A stretch of DNA of 64,000 bases from Symsagittifera roscoffensis (lineage: Eukaryota; Xenacoelomorpha; Acoela; Convolutidae), in contig NC_087064.1 of the NCBI RefSeq assembly GCF_963678635.1, forward strand, positions 41,691,165-41,755,164, read 5' to 3'. A program made the translations under genes and the position numbers. Position 1 is the first letter of the stretch. Each line of letters opens with the position of its first letter. Below are positions 43,238 through 54,640 of the stretch, in pieces. The notes below the pieces were generated by a model. It did not search any database, was not told the DNA's origin, and saw only the letters and a list, made by a program, of their open reading frames with translations.

Positions 43238-44111
43238 TGTAACATTCGCCCAAATATCACACAGCGACGGAGCGTAGAAAAAGTACCTATCAACGACTGG
43301 CAGGCGTCAGTTACCTTAATTCTACTCGTTTTTCACCGTCTCGACCTTGCCAGTTGATTTTCTGGTCTGTTTAGGGCAAAGTAAAAAGTTACCATTTTTA
43401 GGCCATCAGTCAAACGACTTTTGATCAGCTTTCGTTTGCATGCGAACACAACCACATAGCTGAGTCTCGGATCCTCAGACTACGTGATTGTCATTAAAAA
43501 CACGGCTCGAACAACCTATTTTTATATGTTTTTGTGTGACAGTTTTTTATTAAATCCATTGGAGATGGATTGACCCTTTCCTTTTTCTATCTACTCATGC
43601 TCTGAAATATTAAATAATAACGGTGTTAATTAAGATCTAGGACATTACAGCAGCTGTTATAGTCAGTTTTCACAGTCCCTTCACATATAACAGTCTCTGG
43701 GGGACCAAGCCTCCGCTCCCGTGATTTTCTTGAGATAACACTCTTATCTCCTATATTTCGTGTCCCGGGAGGGTTCCGTGGTATTTCTCTTCCCCCCACT
43801 GAAGCCTCCGTCTCCACAAATATCTGTCGCTAAGGTCCTTATCGGGTGTTCTTGCCACGATAAGAGGCTCCGTGTTTTTCTGTCTTTGATACAACTGTTC
43901 TTCACAATCTATATCGTGGTTCTGATTTTCGTCTTTTCTATTCAAAATGGCCGTCTTTTTTCTATTTCTCAGAAATGTTCTTCTTCCGATTGAAATTTTA
44001 AAAATAAAAATTCTAGAACATTCTGACCCTCCGTCGCAACACTTTTCTGTTCATAAGACTCTTTTTTCTGTCGCGGGAAGGTTGTGCTGTGTCATCCGGC
44101 AGAATGGCACA
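43238..44111 (-). repeat. 5' LTR of the giant element (874 bp)
   Basis: Right-hand copy of the LTR; because the element reads on the minus strand this is the upstream LTR that would drive transcription. It begins and ends with the short inverted repeat TGT/ACA. Compared with the 18002-18885 copy I count four substitutions and a missing 10-bp segment (near 44056). Short frames inside it (such as 43626-43817 and 43751-43945) are shared with the other LTR, resemble nothing and are not treated as genes. Confidence 0.97.
43517..43527 (-). promoter_or_regulatory. Candidate TATA box in the 5' LTR
   Basis: On the minus strand this reads ATATAAAAATA, about 585 bp into the LTR. The same block occurs at 18281-18291 in the other LTR. 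If it works as a TATA element, transcription would start near 43490, leaving about 250 bp of R-U5. No clear AATAAA follows it on the sense strand, so the poly(A) signal is not identified. Weak evidence: AT-rich DNA makes such matches by chance. Confidence 0.35.
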
Positions 44112-44317
44112 TATATGCCCTTTCTTGTGTAAGGTAAAAAGTTGCATTTGTTCCACAGTATCCTGAGAGTCCTAAAAAAAAATGATTTTAGATGGTGAGT
44201 TACTATATACATGTAATCCTATGGTATCTACGTTTGTGTTTTTAGCGCATTTGATAGTTGAAATTTTTATTCATAAAAATTTATGGATTGGTTTGAATTC
44301 AAACTTAGGCTTTTAAA
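44112..44317 (-). pseudogene. F unit interrupted by the giant element (right part)
   Basis: It resumes at TATATGCCCTTTCTTGTG, the continuation of the linker cut at 18001, and reaches the short-unit junction (44308-44318). This proves that the giant element entered a pre-existing array unit. Confidence 0.85.
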
Positions 44318-46647
44318 GATTTGACGCCAAAGGTCTGATGACAGGGTGGGTCGAGATTTTGATGTTTTTGTAACTGAATTGTCAACCTTTCAGTGTTGGG
44401 GGAACAAAATTGAATTTCACTTCTTAATAGAGGGATAATATCTGAGGGATTTAGTACATCAAATGTTTTGATGACTGTGTTTTTTTTTGAGCTGTATCTG
44501 GACGTCTTGACAAGTTTATCATATCCGTGTTGTCTTCTTTTTCTAATATTAGTAACGATTTTTTTCGCTGTGGTTTTTGTTTATAGAGTTTAGTTTTGAA
44601 CTGTTGTTTATCCATAATGAATATAGTATGGGTTTAAATGATCTTTTCTTCATAACCTTCTTCATAGTGGTCGTTATGGCAATCTAGTTATAGTGGAAAA
44701 TATTCTAAGCTGTTTGTTTGCTTAGTATCAGAGTCTGTTTTTACTGCGTATTTTACATTTTAATAGTGGTGATGTTTCGTCTTTTACGATAAAGATTTTT
44801 TTGTGGTTTTTCTAGAGTTGTTTTTCGTGTAAGGAGTTCAATTGGTATAATTCGACTAAGTGTATCCGGTAAAGCAAAGTTTTTGTCTCCTGTCCAAAAT
44901 ATATGTAGGTTTGAAAGTTTCATTAGAGTTCGTTGAAATCTGTATACTCGATGATTTGGATTCAATTTCTGCGTGAAAAGAAAAATTATGGCTTTTTGAT
45001 TTCTTAATAAAATTGTTGGGTGTTTTGAGCCAAGTATTGAGAGTTCATACTCTTTTAGTAAAATTTTATGGCTGCACAATCTCTCATAACTGTAGAGAGT
45101 CTAAGTTCTGCTTGTCTAAAAAGTCTTGAATTTACTGATAAAAGTTTCATTCTATTAGTGCCTTGATGTGATTGCAAAAGTGCTGCGCAAGTTCCAAAAT
45201 TGGAAGCATCGTACAAAGCGTAAAAAAATTGGTCTGGATCTGGAATTGTATTTGAAATTTGTTCTGTGAGAAGAGATTTAATTTTATCGAAGCGGTTTGG
45301 ATGTTGTAAAGTCCAGTTGAACTTATTTTGTTGTCTAAGAGTATTATAAAATGGTCTAAGACATGAATGCAATTTATAAATTTATTTGTTTAAGAACTTT
45401 AACATTCCAAGGAGTTCGTGGATTTTCTTTTAATTTGAGGATGGTTGGAGTTTTAAATTGCATCTATTCGGGATTTTAAAGGTGTTTTTGTAGTGCCTTC
45501 AACAATATGTCCCAGGAAGTTTACACAGGTAAGGAGAATTTGTGATTTATCTGGAGCTGCTCTCATGTCTTCTTTTAACAAGTTTTGGTGAAACTTATCT
45601 AAAACTGTAAACAATTTCTGTTTTACTTGATATTGTATGAAAATATCGTATTATTAAATTAAAACGTTTTGGATGAGGATTAGTGGTTTAAAATTGTTAC
45701 TCATAAGTAAAAAAAAATGCTGCTGGTCCTATGGATAGGTCATGAAAAAGTCTATTAAACTCGTATTGTTGATTTTCAATATTGAATTTTGTGAAACGAC
45801 GCAATTGTTCATCTAATAGCATTTGATTGTATGCGCAATTCATATCGGCTGTGGTACAATAGTGTCCGATTATCTTTATAAGTAATACTTGTATGGGTTC
45901 TATGGGCCAACTGCATTTTGATTAATCAAGTAGAGAGTTTTATCATTGTGCGTCTGAAACAGTTTTCATGGATTCTCCTTTAGCAAGAATAGTTACTGGG
46001 TTTATGAGTAAAGGTTTTTCCGTCGGGTTCATGTTCTTTTTTACTGGTGATATAATTTGATACTGTTCAAGAATGTCAAGAAGTCTGTTTACTTTGTCTC
46101 AAATGTATTGGTACTTTACTTGTGCGTTGTTTTTTGAAAACCGCGTCGGATTCCAGTGGAAGGAGTAGTGGTGAATGTGTCTTTTTTTACCATCAAACTT
46201 TGATGTAGCTAAAACCAGGGGACTTTATAATATTAAATCCGCTAATTGTTCAAAGTCTTGTTGGTTAATTTGGGAATGGTGAAAATTCAAGGTTGTTCAA
46301 TTGTGTCATTGGAAATTTGGAACGTTGGTTTAAAAAAGGAGGTTTTTGTGAAAAAATTTCGAGTCAAGTGTGTTATTTTTAATGGAAAATTCTTCGTTAA
46401 GAAGTTGATTGACAAATATCTACTAGTTTTATCTAATAACCCTATATGCCCTTTCTTGTGTAAGGTAAAAAGTTGCATTTGTTTCACAATATCCTGAGAG
46501 TCCTAAAAGAAAAATGATTTTAGATGGTGAGTTACTATATACATGTAATCCTATGGTATCTGCGTTTGTGTTTTTAGCGCATTTGATAGTTGAAATTTTT
46601 TTTCATCAAAATTTATGGATTGGTTTGAATTCAAACTTAGGCATTTA
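44318..46647 (-). pseudogene. F short unit (2.33 kb): connection, RNase H, RT, linker
   Basis: RNase H is open at 44753-45079 (HKILLKEYELSILGSKHPTILL...DTLSRIIPIELL) and 45055-45372 (FYALYDASNFGTCAALLQSHQGTN), overlapping in two frames. RT is at 45400-45900 with the active-site stops near 45645-45657, and the linker at 45950-46640 (open 46287-46487). The length matches the 10490-12816 monomer to within a few bases. Confidence 0.82.
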
Positions 46648-48899
46648 AAGATTTAACGCCAAATGTCTGATGACAGGGTGGGTCGAGATTTTGATGTTTT
46701 TGTAACTGAATTGTCAACCTTTCAGTGTTGGGGGAACAAATTTGAATTTCACTTCTGAATAGAGGGATAATATCTGAGGGATTTAGTGCATCAAATGTTT
46801 TGATGATTGTGTTTTTTTTGAGCTGTATCTGGACGTCTTGACAAGTTTATCATATCCGTGTTGTCTTCTTTTTCTAATATTAGTAACAATTTTTTTCGCG
46901 GTGGTTTTTGTTTATAGAGTTTAGTTTTGTACTGTTGTTTATCCATAATGAATATGGTATGGGTTTAAATGATCTTTTCTTCATAAACCTTCTTCATAGT
47001 GGTCGTTATGGCAACCTAGTTATAGTGGAAAATATTCTAAGCTGTTTGTTTGCTTAGTATCAGAGTCTGTTTTTACTGCGTATTTTACATTTTAACAGTG
47101 GTGATGTTTCGTCTTTTACGAGAAAGATTTTTTTGTGGTTTTTCTAGAGTTGTTTTTCGTGCAAGGAGTTCAATTGGTATAATTCGACTAAGTGTATCCG
47201 GTTAAGCAAAGTTTTTGTCTCCTGTCCAAACTATATGTAGGTTTGAAAATTTCATTAGAGTTCAGTGAAATCTGTATACTCGATGATTTGGATTCCATTT
47301 CTGCGTGAAAAGAAAAATTATGGCTTTTTGATCTCTTAAGAAAATTGTTGGGTGTTTTGAGCCAAGGATTGAGAGTTCATACTCTTTTAGTAAAATTTTA
47401 TGGCTGCACAATCTCTCAGAACTGTAGATAGTCTGAGTTCTTTTTGTCTAAAAAGTCTTGAATTTACTGATAAAAGTTTCATTCTATTAGTGCCTTGATC
47501 TGATTGCAAAAGTGCTGCGCAAATTCCAAAATTGGAAGCATCGTACAAAGCGTAAAAAAATTGGTCTGGATCTGGAATTGTATTTGAAATTTGTTCTGTG
47601 AGAAAAGATTTAATTTTATCGAAGCGTTTTGGATGTTCTAGAGTCCAGTTGAACTTATTTTGTTGTCTAAGAGTATTATAAAATGGTCTAAGACATAAAT
47701 GCAATTTATAAATTTTTTTGTTTAAGAACTTTAACATTCCAAGGAGTTCGTGGATTTTCTTTTAATTTGATGATGGTTGGAGTTTTAAATTGCATCTATT
47801 CGGGATTTTAAAGGTGTTTTTGTAGTGCCTTCAACAATATGTCCCAGGAAATTCACACAGGTAAGGAAAATTTGTGATTTATCTGGAGCTGCTCTCATGT
47901 CTTCTTTTAACAAGTTTTGGTGAAACTTATCTAAAACTGTAAACAATTTCTGTTTTACTTGATATTGTTTGAAAATATCGTATTATTAAGTTAAAACGTT
48001 TTGGATGAGGATTAGTGGTTTAAAATTGTTACTCATTAGTAAAAAAAAAATGCTGCTGGTTCTATTGATAAGTCATGAAAAAGTCTATTAAACTTGTATT
48101 GTTGATTTACAATATTGAATTTGGTGAAACGACGCAATTGTTCATCTAATAGCTCTTGATTGTATGCGCAATTCATATCGGCTGTGGTACAATAGTGTCC
48201 GATTATCTTTATAAGAAATACTTGTATGGGTTCTATGGGCCAACTGCATTCGATTCATCAAGTAGAGAGTTTATCATTTTGCGTCTGAAACAGTTTTCAG
48301 TGATTCTCCTTTAGCAAGAATAGTTACTGGGTTTATGAGTAAAGGTTTTTCCGTCGGGTTCATGTTCTTTTTTACTGGTGATATAATTTCATACTGTTCA
48401 AGAATGTCAAGAAGTCTGTTTACTTTGTCTCAAATGTATTGGTACTTTACTTGTGCGTTGTTTTTTGAAAATCGCGTCGGATTCCAGTGGAAGGTTTTGT
48501 GTTGAATGGGTCTTTTTTTACCATCAAACTTTGATGTAGCTAAAACCAGGGGACTTTATAATAGTAAATCCGCTAATTGTTCAAAGTCTGGTCGGTTAAT
48601 TTGAGAATGATGAAAATTCAAGGTTGTTCAATTGTGTCATTGGAAATTTGGAACGTTGGTTTAAAAAAGGAGGTTTTTGTGAAAAAATTTCGAGTCAAAA
48701 GTGTTATTTTTAATGGAAAATTCTTCGTTAAGAAGTTGATTGACAAATAGCTACTAGTTTTATCTAATAACCCTATATGCCCTTTCTTGTGTAAGGTAAA
48801 AAGTTGCATTTGTTCCACAGTATCCTGAGAGTCCTAAAAGAAAAATGATTTTAGATGGTGAGTTACTATATACATGTAATCCTATGGTATCTGCGTTTG
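46648..48899 (-). pseudogene. F short unit: connection, RNase H, RT, linker (right end rejoined)
   Basis: RNase H is open at 47387-47737, RT is at 47760-48230 with active-site stops near 47981-47990, and the linker is at 48240-48899 (open 48618-48818). The block 47995-48125 matches 11868-11966 almost base for base, including an unusual CATTAGT and a long A run, although the two lie in distant units. At about 48899 it joins the connection segment that also occurs at 53900. Confidence 0.78.
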
Positions 48900-51250
48900 G
48901 AGTATATTGGAGTATTTTCTTGTTTTCGAATGTTGTGATATCTGCTTCTATGGGTTTTGTTTTGTATTTATGCCAAGATTTGAAGCCAAATGTCTGATGA
49001 CAGGATGGGTCGAGATTTTGATGTTTTAGTAATAACTGAATTGTCAACCTTTCAGTGTTCGGGGAAAAAATTTGAATTTCACTTCTGGATAGAGAGATAT
49101 TATCTAAAGGATCTTGTACATCAAATTTTTTTTTGACTGTATGTTTCTGAGCTGTATATGGAAGGCTTGACAAGCTTATCATATCCGTGATGTTTTCTTT
49201 TTTAATAATGGGAACGATTTTTTTCATTGTGGTTTTTGTTGATAAGGTTTAGTTGTTAGTGTTATTGGGTGGGTTTTGTTGATAGGGTTTTTGTTCTTTA
49301 TCCATATTGAATATGGTATGGATTTAAATGTTATTTTCTTCAAAAGCATTCTTCATAGTGATTGTTATGGCAGTCTAAATATAAAGGAAAAAGTTCAAAG
49401 TTGTTTGTTTGCTTAGTATCAGAGTCTGTTTTTTCTGCGTAATTACATTTTAATCTTGGTGATGTTTCGTCTTTTACGAGAAATATTTTTTTGTGATTTT
49501 TCTATAGTTGTTTTTCGTGTAAGGAGTTCAAGTGGTGTATTTCGACTAAGTGTATCCGGTAAAGCAAGATTTTTGCCTCCTGTCCGAAATATATGTAGTT
49601 TTGGAAAGATCATTAGAGTTCGTTGAAATCTGTATACTCTATGATTTGGATTCGATTTCTGTGTGAAAAAAAATGGCTTTTTGATCTCTTAATAAAACTG
49701 TTGGGTGTTTTGAGCCAAGGATTGAGAATTCATGCTCTGATAGTGCATATTTCATGGCTGTACATTCTCTCGTAACTGTAGAGAGTCTGAGTTCTGCTTG
49801 TGTAAAAAGTCTTGAGTTTACTGATAAAAGGTTCATTTTATTAGTGCCTTGATGTGATTGCAAAAGTGCTGCGCAATTTCCAAAATTGGAAGCATCGTAC
49901 AAAGCGTTAAAAAATTGGTCTGGATCTGGAATTGTATTTGAAATTTGTTCTGTGAGAAGATTATAAAATGGTCTAAGACATAATTGCAATTTATAAACTT
50001 ATTTGCTTAAGAACTTTCACATTCCAAAGAATTCTTGGATTTTTTTTTATTTGATGGTGGTTGGAGTTTTAAATTGCATCTATTCGGGATTTTAAAGGTG
50101 TTTTTGTAGTGCTTTCAACAATATGTCACACAGGTAAGGAAAATTTTTGATTTATCTGGAGCTGCTCTCATGTTTTCCTTTAATAAGTTTTGGTGAAATT
50201 ATCTAAAACTGTACACAGTTTCTGTTTAACTTGATATCGTATGAAAATGTCGTATTAAAAATTTGAAACGTTTTGGAAGAGGATTAGTGGTTTAAAATTT
50301 TTGCTCATTATTACAAAAAATGCTGCTGGTCCTATGGGTAATTCATGAAACATTCTATTAAATTCGTATTGTTGATTTCCAATAACGAATTTTGTGGAAC
50401 GACGCAATTGTTCATCTAATGGCATTTGATTGTATGCACTCTTCATATTGGCCGTGGTACAATAGTGTCCGTTCATTTTCTCATTTTCGAAAGTAATACT
50501 TGTATGGGTTCTATGGGCCAAATGCATTTTGATTCATCCAGTAGAGAATTTTATCATCGTGCGTCTGAAACAGTTTTTAGTGATTCTCCTGTAGCAAGAA
50601 TATTTGCTGGGTTTATAAATAAATTTTTTCCTACGGGTTGTTCTTTTTTTACTGGTGATATAATTTCATACTGTTCAAGAATGTCAAGAAGTCTGATTAC
50701 TTTGTCTCAAATGTATTGGTACCTTACTTGCGCGTTGTTTTTTGAAAACCGCGTCGATTTTCAGTGGAAGGTGTAGTGGTGAATGTGTCTTTTTTTACCA
50801 TCAAACTTTGATGTAGCTAAAACCAGGGGACTTTTTAATAATAAATCCGCTAATTGTTCAAAGTCTTGTTGGTTAAATTGAGAATGTTGAAAATTGAATG
50901 TTGTTCAATTGTATAAATGGCAATTTGGAACGTTGGTTTAAAAAAGGGGGTTTTTGTGAAAAAATTTCGAGTAAAGTGTGTTATTTTTAATGGGAATTCT
51001 TCATTAAGAAGTTGATCGACAAACATCTAATAGTTTTATCTAATAACTCTATATGCCTTTTCTTGTGTAAGGTAAAAAGTTGCATTTGTTCCACAATATC
51101 CAAGGAGTCCTAAAAGAAAAAAAATGATTTTATATGGTGAGTTACTATATACATGTAATCCTATGGTATCTACGTTTGTGTTTTTACCGTATTTGATAGT
51201 TGAAATCGTTACTCTAAAACATTTATGGACTGGTTTGAATTCAAACATAG
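48900..51250 (-). pseudogene. F unit: connection, RNase H, RT and linker (49-51 kb)
   Basis: The connection is at 48900-49227 (KKKFDVQDPLDNISLSRSEIQIFS), RNase H at 49639-49989 (with a deletion: LRPFYN joins LLTEQISN) and RT at 50255-50527 (HLAHRTHTS...KSAYNQMPLDEQLRRSTKFVIGNQQYEFNRMFHELPIGPAAFF). The RT active site is lost in a different way from the other units. 48900-49990 repeats 53900-54990 closely. The linker runs to 51250. Confidence 0.76.
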
Positions 51251-53235
51251 GCATATAAAAATTCTGTGTATTTTGGTCGTTGTTACACTGGTGAACATGG
51301 ATGATGGAAAAATCATATGGATGTCCTGTTAATGGTTTTCAATGTTTTTTACGTGATTTCATAAAACTTTATAAAATTTTGAAAAAATGGTGGTTGTTTA
51401 TTTAATCTTTCCAAAAAACGTTGAAAATGTTTCATTGAATTTATTAGATTTATCTTTTATTTGCAATTTATCGTTTAGGATGTTTGTAGTTGAGTTAAAT
51501 TAAGTAATAAATGTGATTCCGACTATGTTATGTTTAATATCTGTGATGTAAAATAATTGTTTGAAATGTTTCAGCAGGAGATTTTTTTGTTCCATTATTC
51601 GTGTTGGTATGTGGAATAAGTGAATTTTTCCGTCATTCGATATGTTGATAAGGTTAGCTTATGCGCTTGAGTCGATTGAAAATACTATTTCAAGATTTGC
51701 TGGTTGAAAATTTGCGGTTTTGGGCTTTTTTTTGGGGGTTGGTACTTTATTAGTTGTTTTTAGGTATACATTATTCAGACTTGAAACATTTTCAATTATA
51801 TGTGGAGTGTAGTTCGTAGTAGCTTGACTGTTTTTTGTTTCTTGAAAATTTAAATTGATGGAATCATTTTTGTAATAGTTCGATTCAATTGGTTTTTTAT
51901 ATTCATGATTTATTTCAAGCTTGTTAATAATTAGTGTGCTTTTTGTATCGCTTTCGTCATCTGTGTTTTCAAAGTGTATGTGGTTTAGTTGTAATTCTGA
52001 AGTTTTTGTATTGTCAATACCTGGAGGATATGGTCTTGTTTCATTTGTAGAGTGTACTTGGTTGATTTATCTTTGATTTTTTGGTGTACTACTACTGTAA
52101 TTTCGATTTGACTTGTTTGAATATTGAGAACTATTTCTTGATTTGTTTTTCTTTTTCTAGCTTTATCACGGGATCTATTATTACAATTTTTTTAATGGTC
52201 TGTTTTTAGAGTGGTTTTGTGGTTTTATTGTTTGAGTAATTCCAGTTTCGATTGTTTGAATAGTTTTGATTTCGATTATTTGAATAGTTTCGGTTCCGAT
52301 TATTTAAAGACTTTCTTGAACGGTCATTGGAATTGTATCTATTCTGAGAGTTTGAATTTGAGCGGTTTCTATTATAGTTTGAGTGATTGTTTTTATTTAA
52401 CTTTGATCTAGAGTAATTTCCTGATAATGATTGTTTCGACTCTTTGATCTGCTATATCTTTTTTGTGAATAGTTTTGCGGATTTCGTCAATCTGTTGATC
52501 TTCTGCGAAAAATTTTTCAGTAGGGGGATTGTGATCTGTTATTACTAGAGCTATTTATTAGAAACGTTTTGATCTCTTTTCATATATTGATAAAAAGATT
52601 TGTTTGGTATTTGTGTTTTAGTGGTCTATATAATGTGTCTTGTTGTTTTTGTCTGCAATCAGCAATGCTACATCGATATCTACGACAAAACTTACACCAA
52701 TTTTTGAATGATGGTTTGCTTTCAAAACTTGGACTCTTTTCATAGATGTTTAAGATCTGAGTAATTTTTTTTGCTAGTTCCTTGTCAGAGTCTGGGATAA
52801 TCTTAGTTTGTGGAGTTGTTGTTTGAACATTGCTTACATTTTGTAATTTTATATTCTCTGCTTCCTCTAGTTTCATTGTGACTTCAGCTTGATCATGTTT
52901 GTCCATTTGTTTTCGGAAATCTATATCAGGTTCCCGGATTGATGATGAATGTGATGCTCTCTTTTTTCTTGCAGTTTTTGGTAATTGTTGTGTTAGAGAT
53001 ATCATTAGAAGTTTTGTCATTTTCGTATTTGTTGAATCTTGTGTATTAGGAGAAAATGCTTTTCGTTTTAGAATTTTTTCTTTCTCCGAGTTGTTTTTTT
53101 GTTTCGTTCGGGAGTCGATAATTTTCAATGCATAATACTTTTTTTATGTTTTTCGTTTTGTTCAGAGTCAAACAATTTGGAAAATTGTTGAGTTTTTAAA
53201 CTTGGTTTTGGTACTTGTTGAGTATAGTCATGTTT
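51251..53235 (-). pseudogene. F unit: protease and gag (51-53 kb)
   Basis: A protease remnant lies near 51490-51750. The gag frame 52580-53128 is 182 codons: a Lys/Ser-rich start, LLMISLTQQLPKTARKKRAS, a Glu-rich helical part and a nucleocapsid knuckle NWCKFCRRYRCSIADC, in which the usual His is Cys. This is the longest intact gag piece of family F. It meets the integrase end of the next unit at about 53235. Confidence 0.75.
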
Positions 53236-54640
53236 TTGTTATTTGTAATTTTACGTCTATTGAACATTCGGTGTACTTTCTATCGTTTCCGTTAACTGTA
53301 CATCGAAGAAATTCTTTTAGTGAGTGGTTCATGCCTTCAACTTGTCCGTTTGTCCACCCATAGGGCATGGGAGGTTCTTGGTTTATGTTTAATATTGTAA
53401 AGACGACACAAGGTAATTTATTCGTTTTTTATGAATTCTGTTCCATTATTTGTAACAAAGATTTCGAGAAGTCCGAATTTTGCTATCCAATGTTCTTAAA
53501 GTGTGGTGTAAGCATAATAAGCGTTAAAATGGGGTACAAGATTGAGTGCCGCATAGTGTGTAAATGCATCCACTCTTACCATTATAAACGAACTTCATTT
53601 TGAAGACGGGGATAGGGATAAAGAGCTTCTAAGGAGATCTCTAAGGAGATTCTATGATTGAAATATTAACATTGTCCTTCTTAGTCTTGTTTTTCTGCTA
53701 TCTGTTTTTGGTGTGGAAACTATTTATTCAATTGACTTGTAATGCAATCAATATAAAGTTTTTTTCATCCAAATTGGTGCGGTGAAGTTTGAAATACGAA
53801 TAAATTTCAGCATAGTGGTAGACAGGGTACTTTTGTGTCTTGATGCTGGAATTCTAAAATGTCACTGTTTTCATTCATTGCTGTATTGTTAAATTTTCGA
53901 AAATATTGGAGTATTTTCTTGTTTTCGAATGTTGTGATATCTGCTTCTATGGGTTTTGTTTTGTATTTATGCCAAGATTTGAAGCCAAATGTCTGATGAC
54001 AGGATGGGTCGAGATTTTGATGTTTTAGTAATAACTGAATTGTCAACCTTTCAGTGTTCGGGGAAAAAATTTGAATTTCACTTCTGGATAGAGAGATATT
54101 ATCTAAAGGATCTTGTACATCAAATTTTTTTTTGACTGTATGTTTCTGAGCTGTATATGGAAGGCTTGACAAGCTTATCATATCCGTGATGTTTTCTTTT
54201 TTAATAATGGGAACGATTTTTCTCATTGTGGTTTTTGTTGATAAGGTTTAGTTGTTAGGGTTATTGGGTGGGTTTTGTTGATAGGGTTTTTGTTCTTTAT
54301 CCATATTGAATATGGTATGGATTTAAATGTTATTTTCTTCAAAAGCATTCTTCATAGTGATTGTTATGGCAGTCTAAATATAGTGGAAAAAGTTCAAAGT
54401 TGTTTGTTTGCTTAGTATCAGAGTCTGTTTTTTCTGCGTAATTACATTTTAATCTTGGTGATGTTTCGTCTTTTACGAGAAATATTTTTTTGTGATTTTT
54501 CTATAGTTGTTTTTCGTGTAAGGAGTTCAAGTGGTGTATTTCGACTAAGTGTATCCGGTAAAGCAAGATTTTTGCCTCCTGTCCGAAATATATGTAGTTT
54601 TGGAAAGATCATTAGAGTTCGTTGAAATCTGTATACTCTA
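53236..54640 (-). pseudogene. F unit: integrase core and connection (53-54.6 kb)
   Basis: An integrase core remnant lies at about 53240-53600 (broken frames). The connection is open at 53807-54226 (KKENITDMISLSSLPYTAQKHTVKKKFDVQDPLDNIS...HKYKTKPIEADI). Its longest run matches 48900-49227, then it continues for 100 bp more that the other copy lacks. Confidence 0.75.

Larger units (their letters stand above)
18002..44111 (-). mobile_element. Giant (26.1 kb) Ty3/Gypsy-type LTR retrotransposon with extra ORFs
   Basis: Seen: near-identical LTRs at both ends with TGT...ACA termini, a PBS beside the right LTR, a purine-rich tract beside the left LTR, and between them minus-strand gag (two CCHC knuckles), protease (DTGA), RT (YVDD), RNase H, integrase (HHCC and DDE), then a macro-like region, an SGNH esterase ORF and a 2349-codon ORF. 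The order RT-RNase H-integrase is that of Ty3/Gypsy elements. It lies inside a unit of the surrounding F array: the left flank ends ...AACCCTAT and the right flank resumes TATATGCCC, whereas unoccupied units (e.g. 12607-12622) read AACCCTATATGCCC, so an apparent duplication of only TAT is seen. Family members are usually 5-10 kb, so this is exceptionally long. This copy carries several disabling changes despite its young LTRs. Confidence 0.95.

Noticed and set aside
18390-44132. Small frames within the LTRs (18390-18998 and 43626-44132)
   Set aside because: Repeated only because the LTRs are repeated; no start context or family resemblance, and they overlap in several frames.
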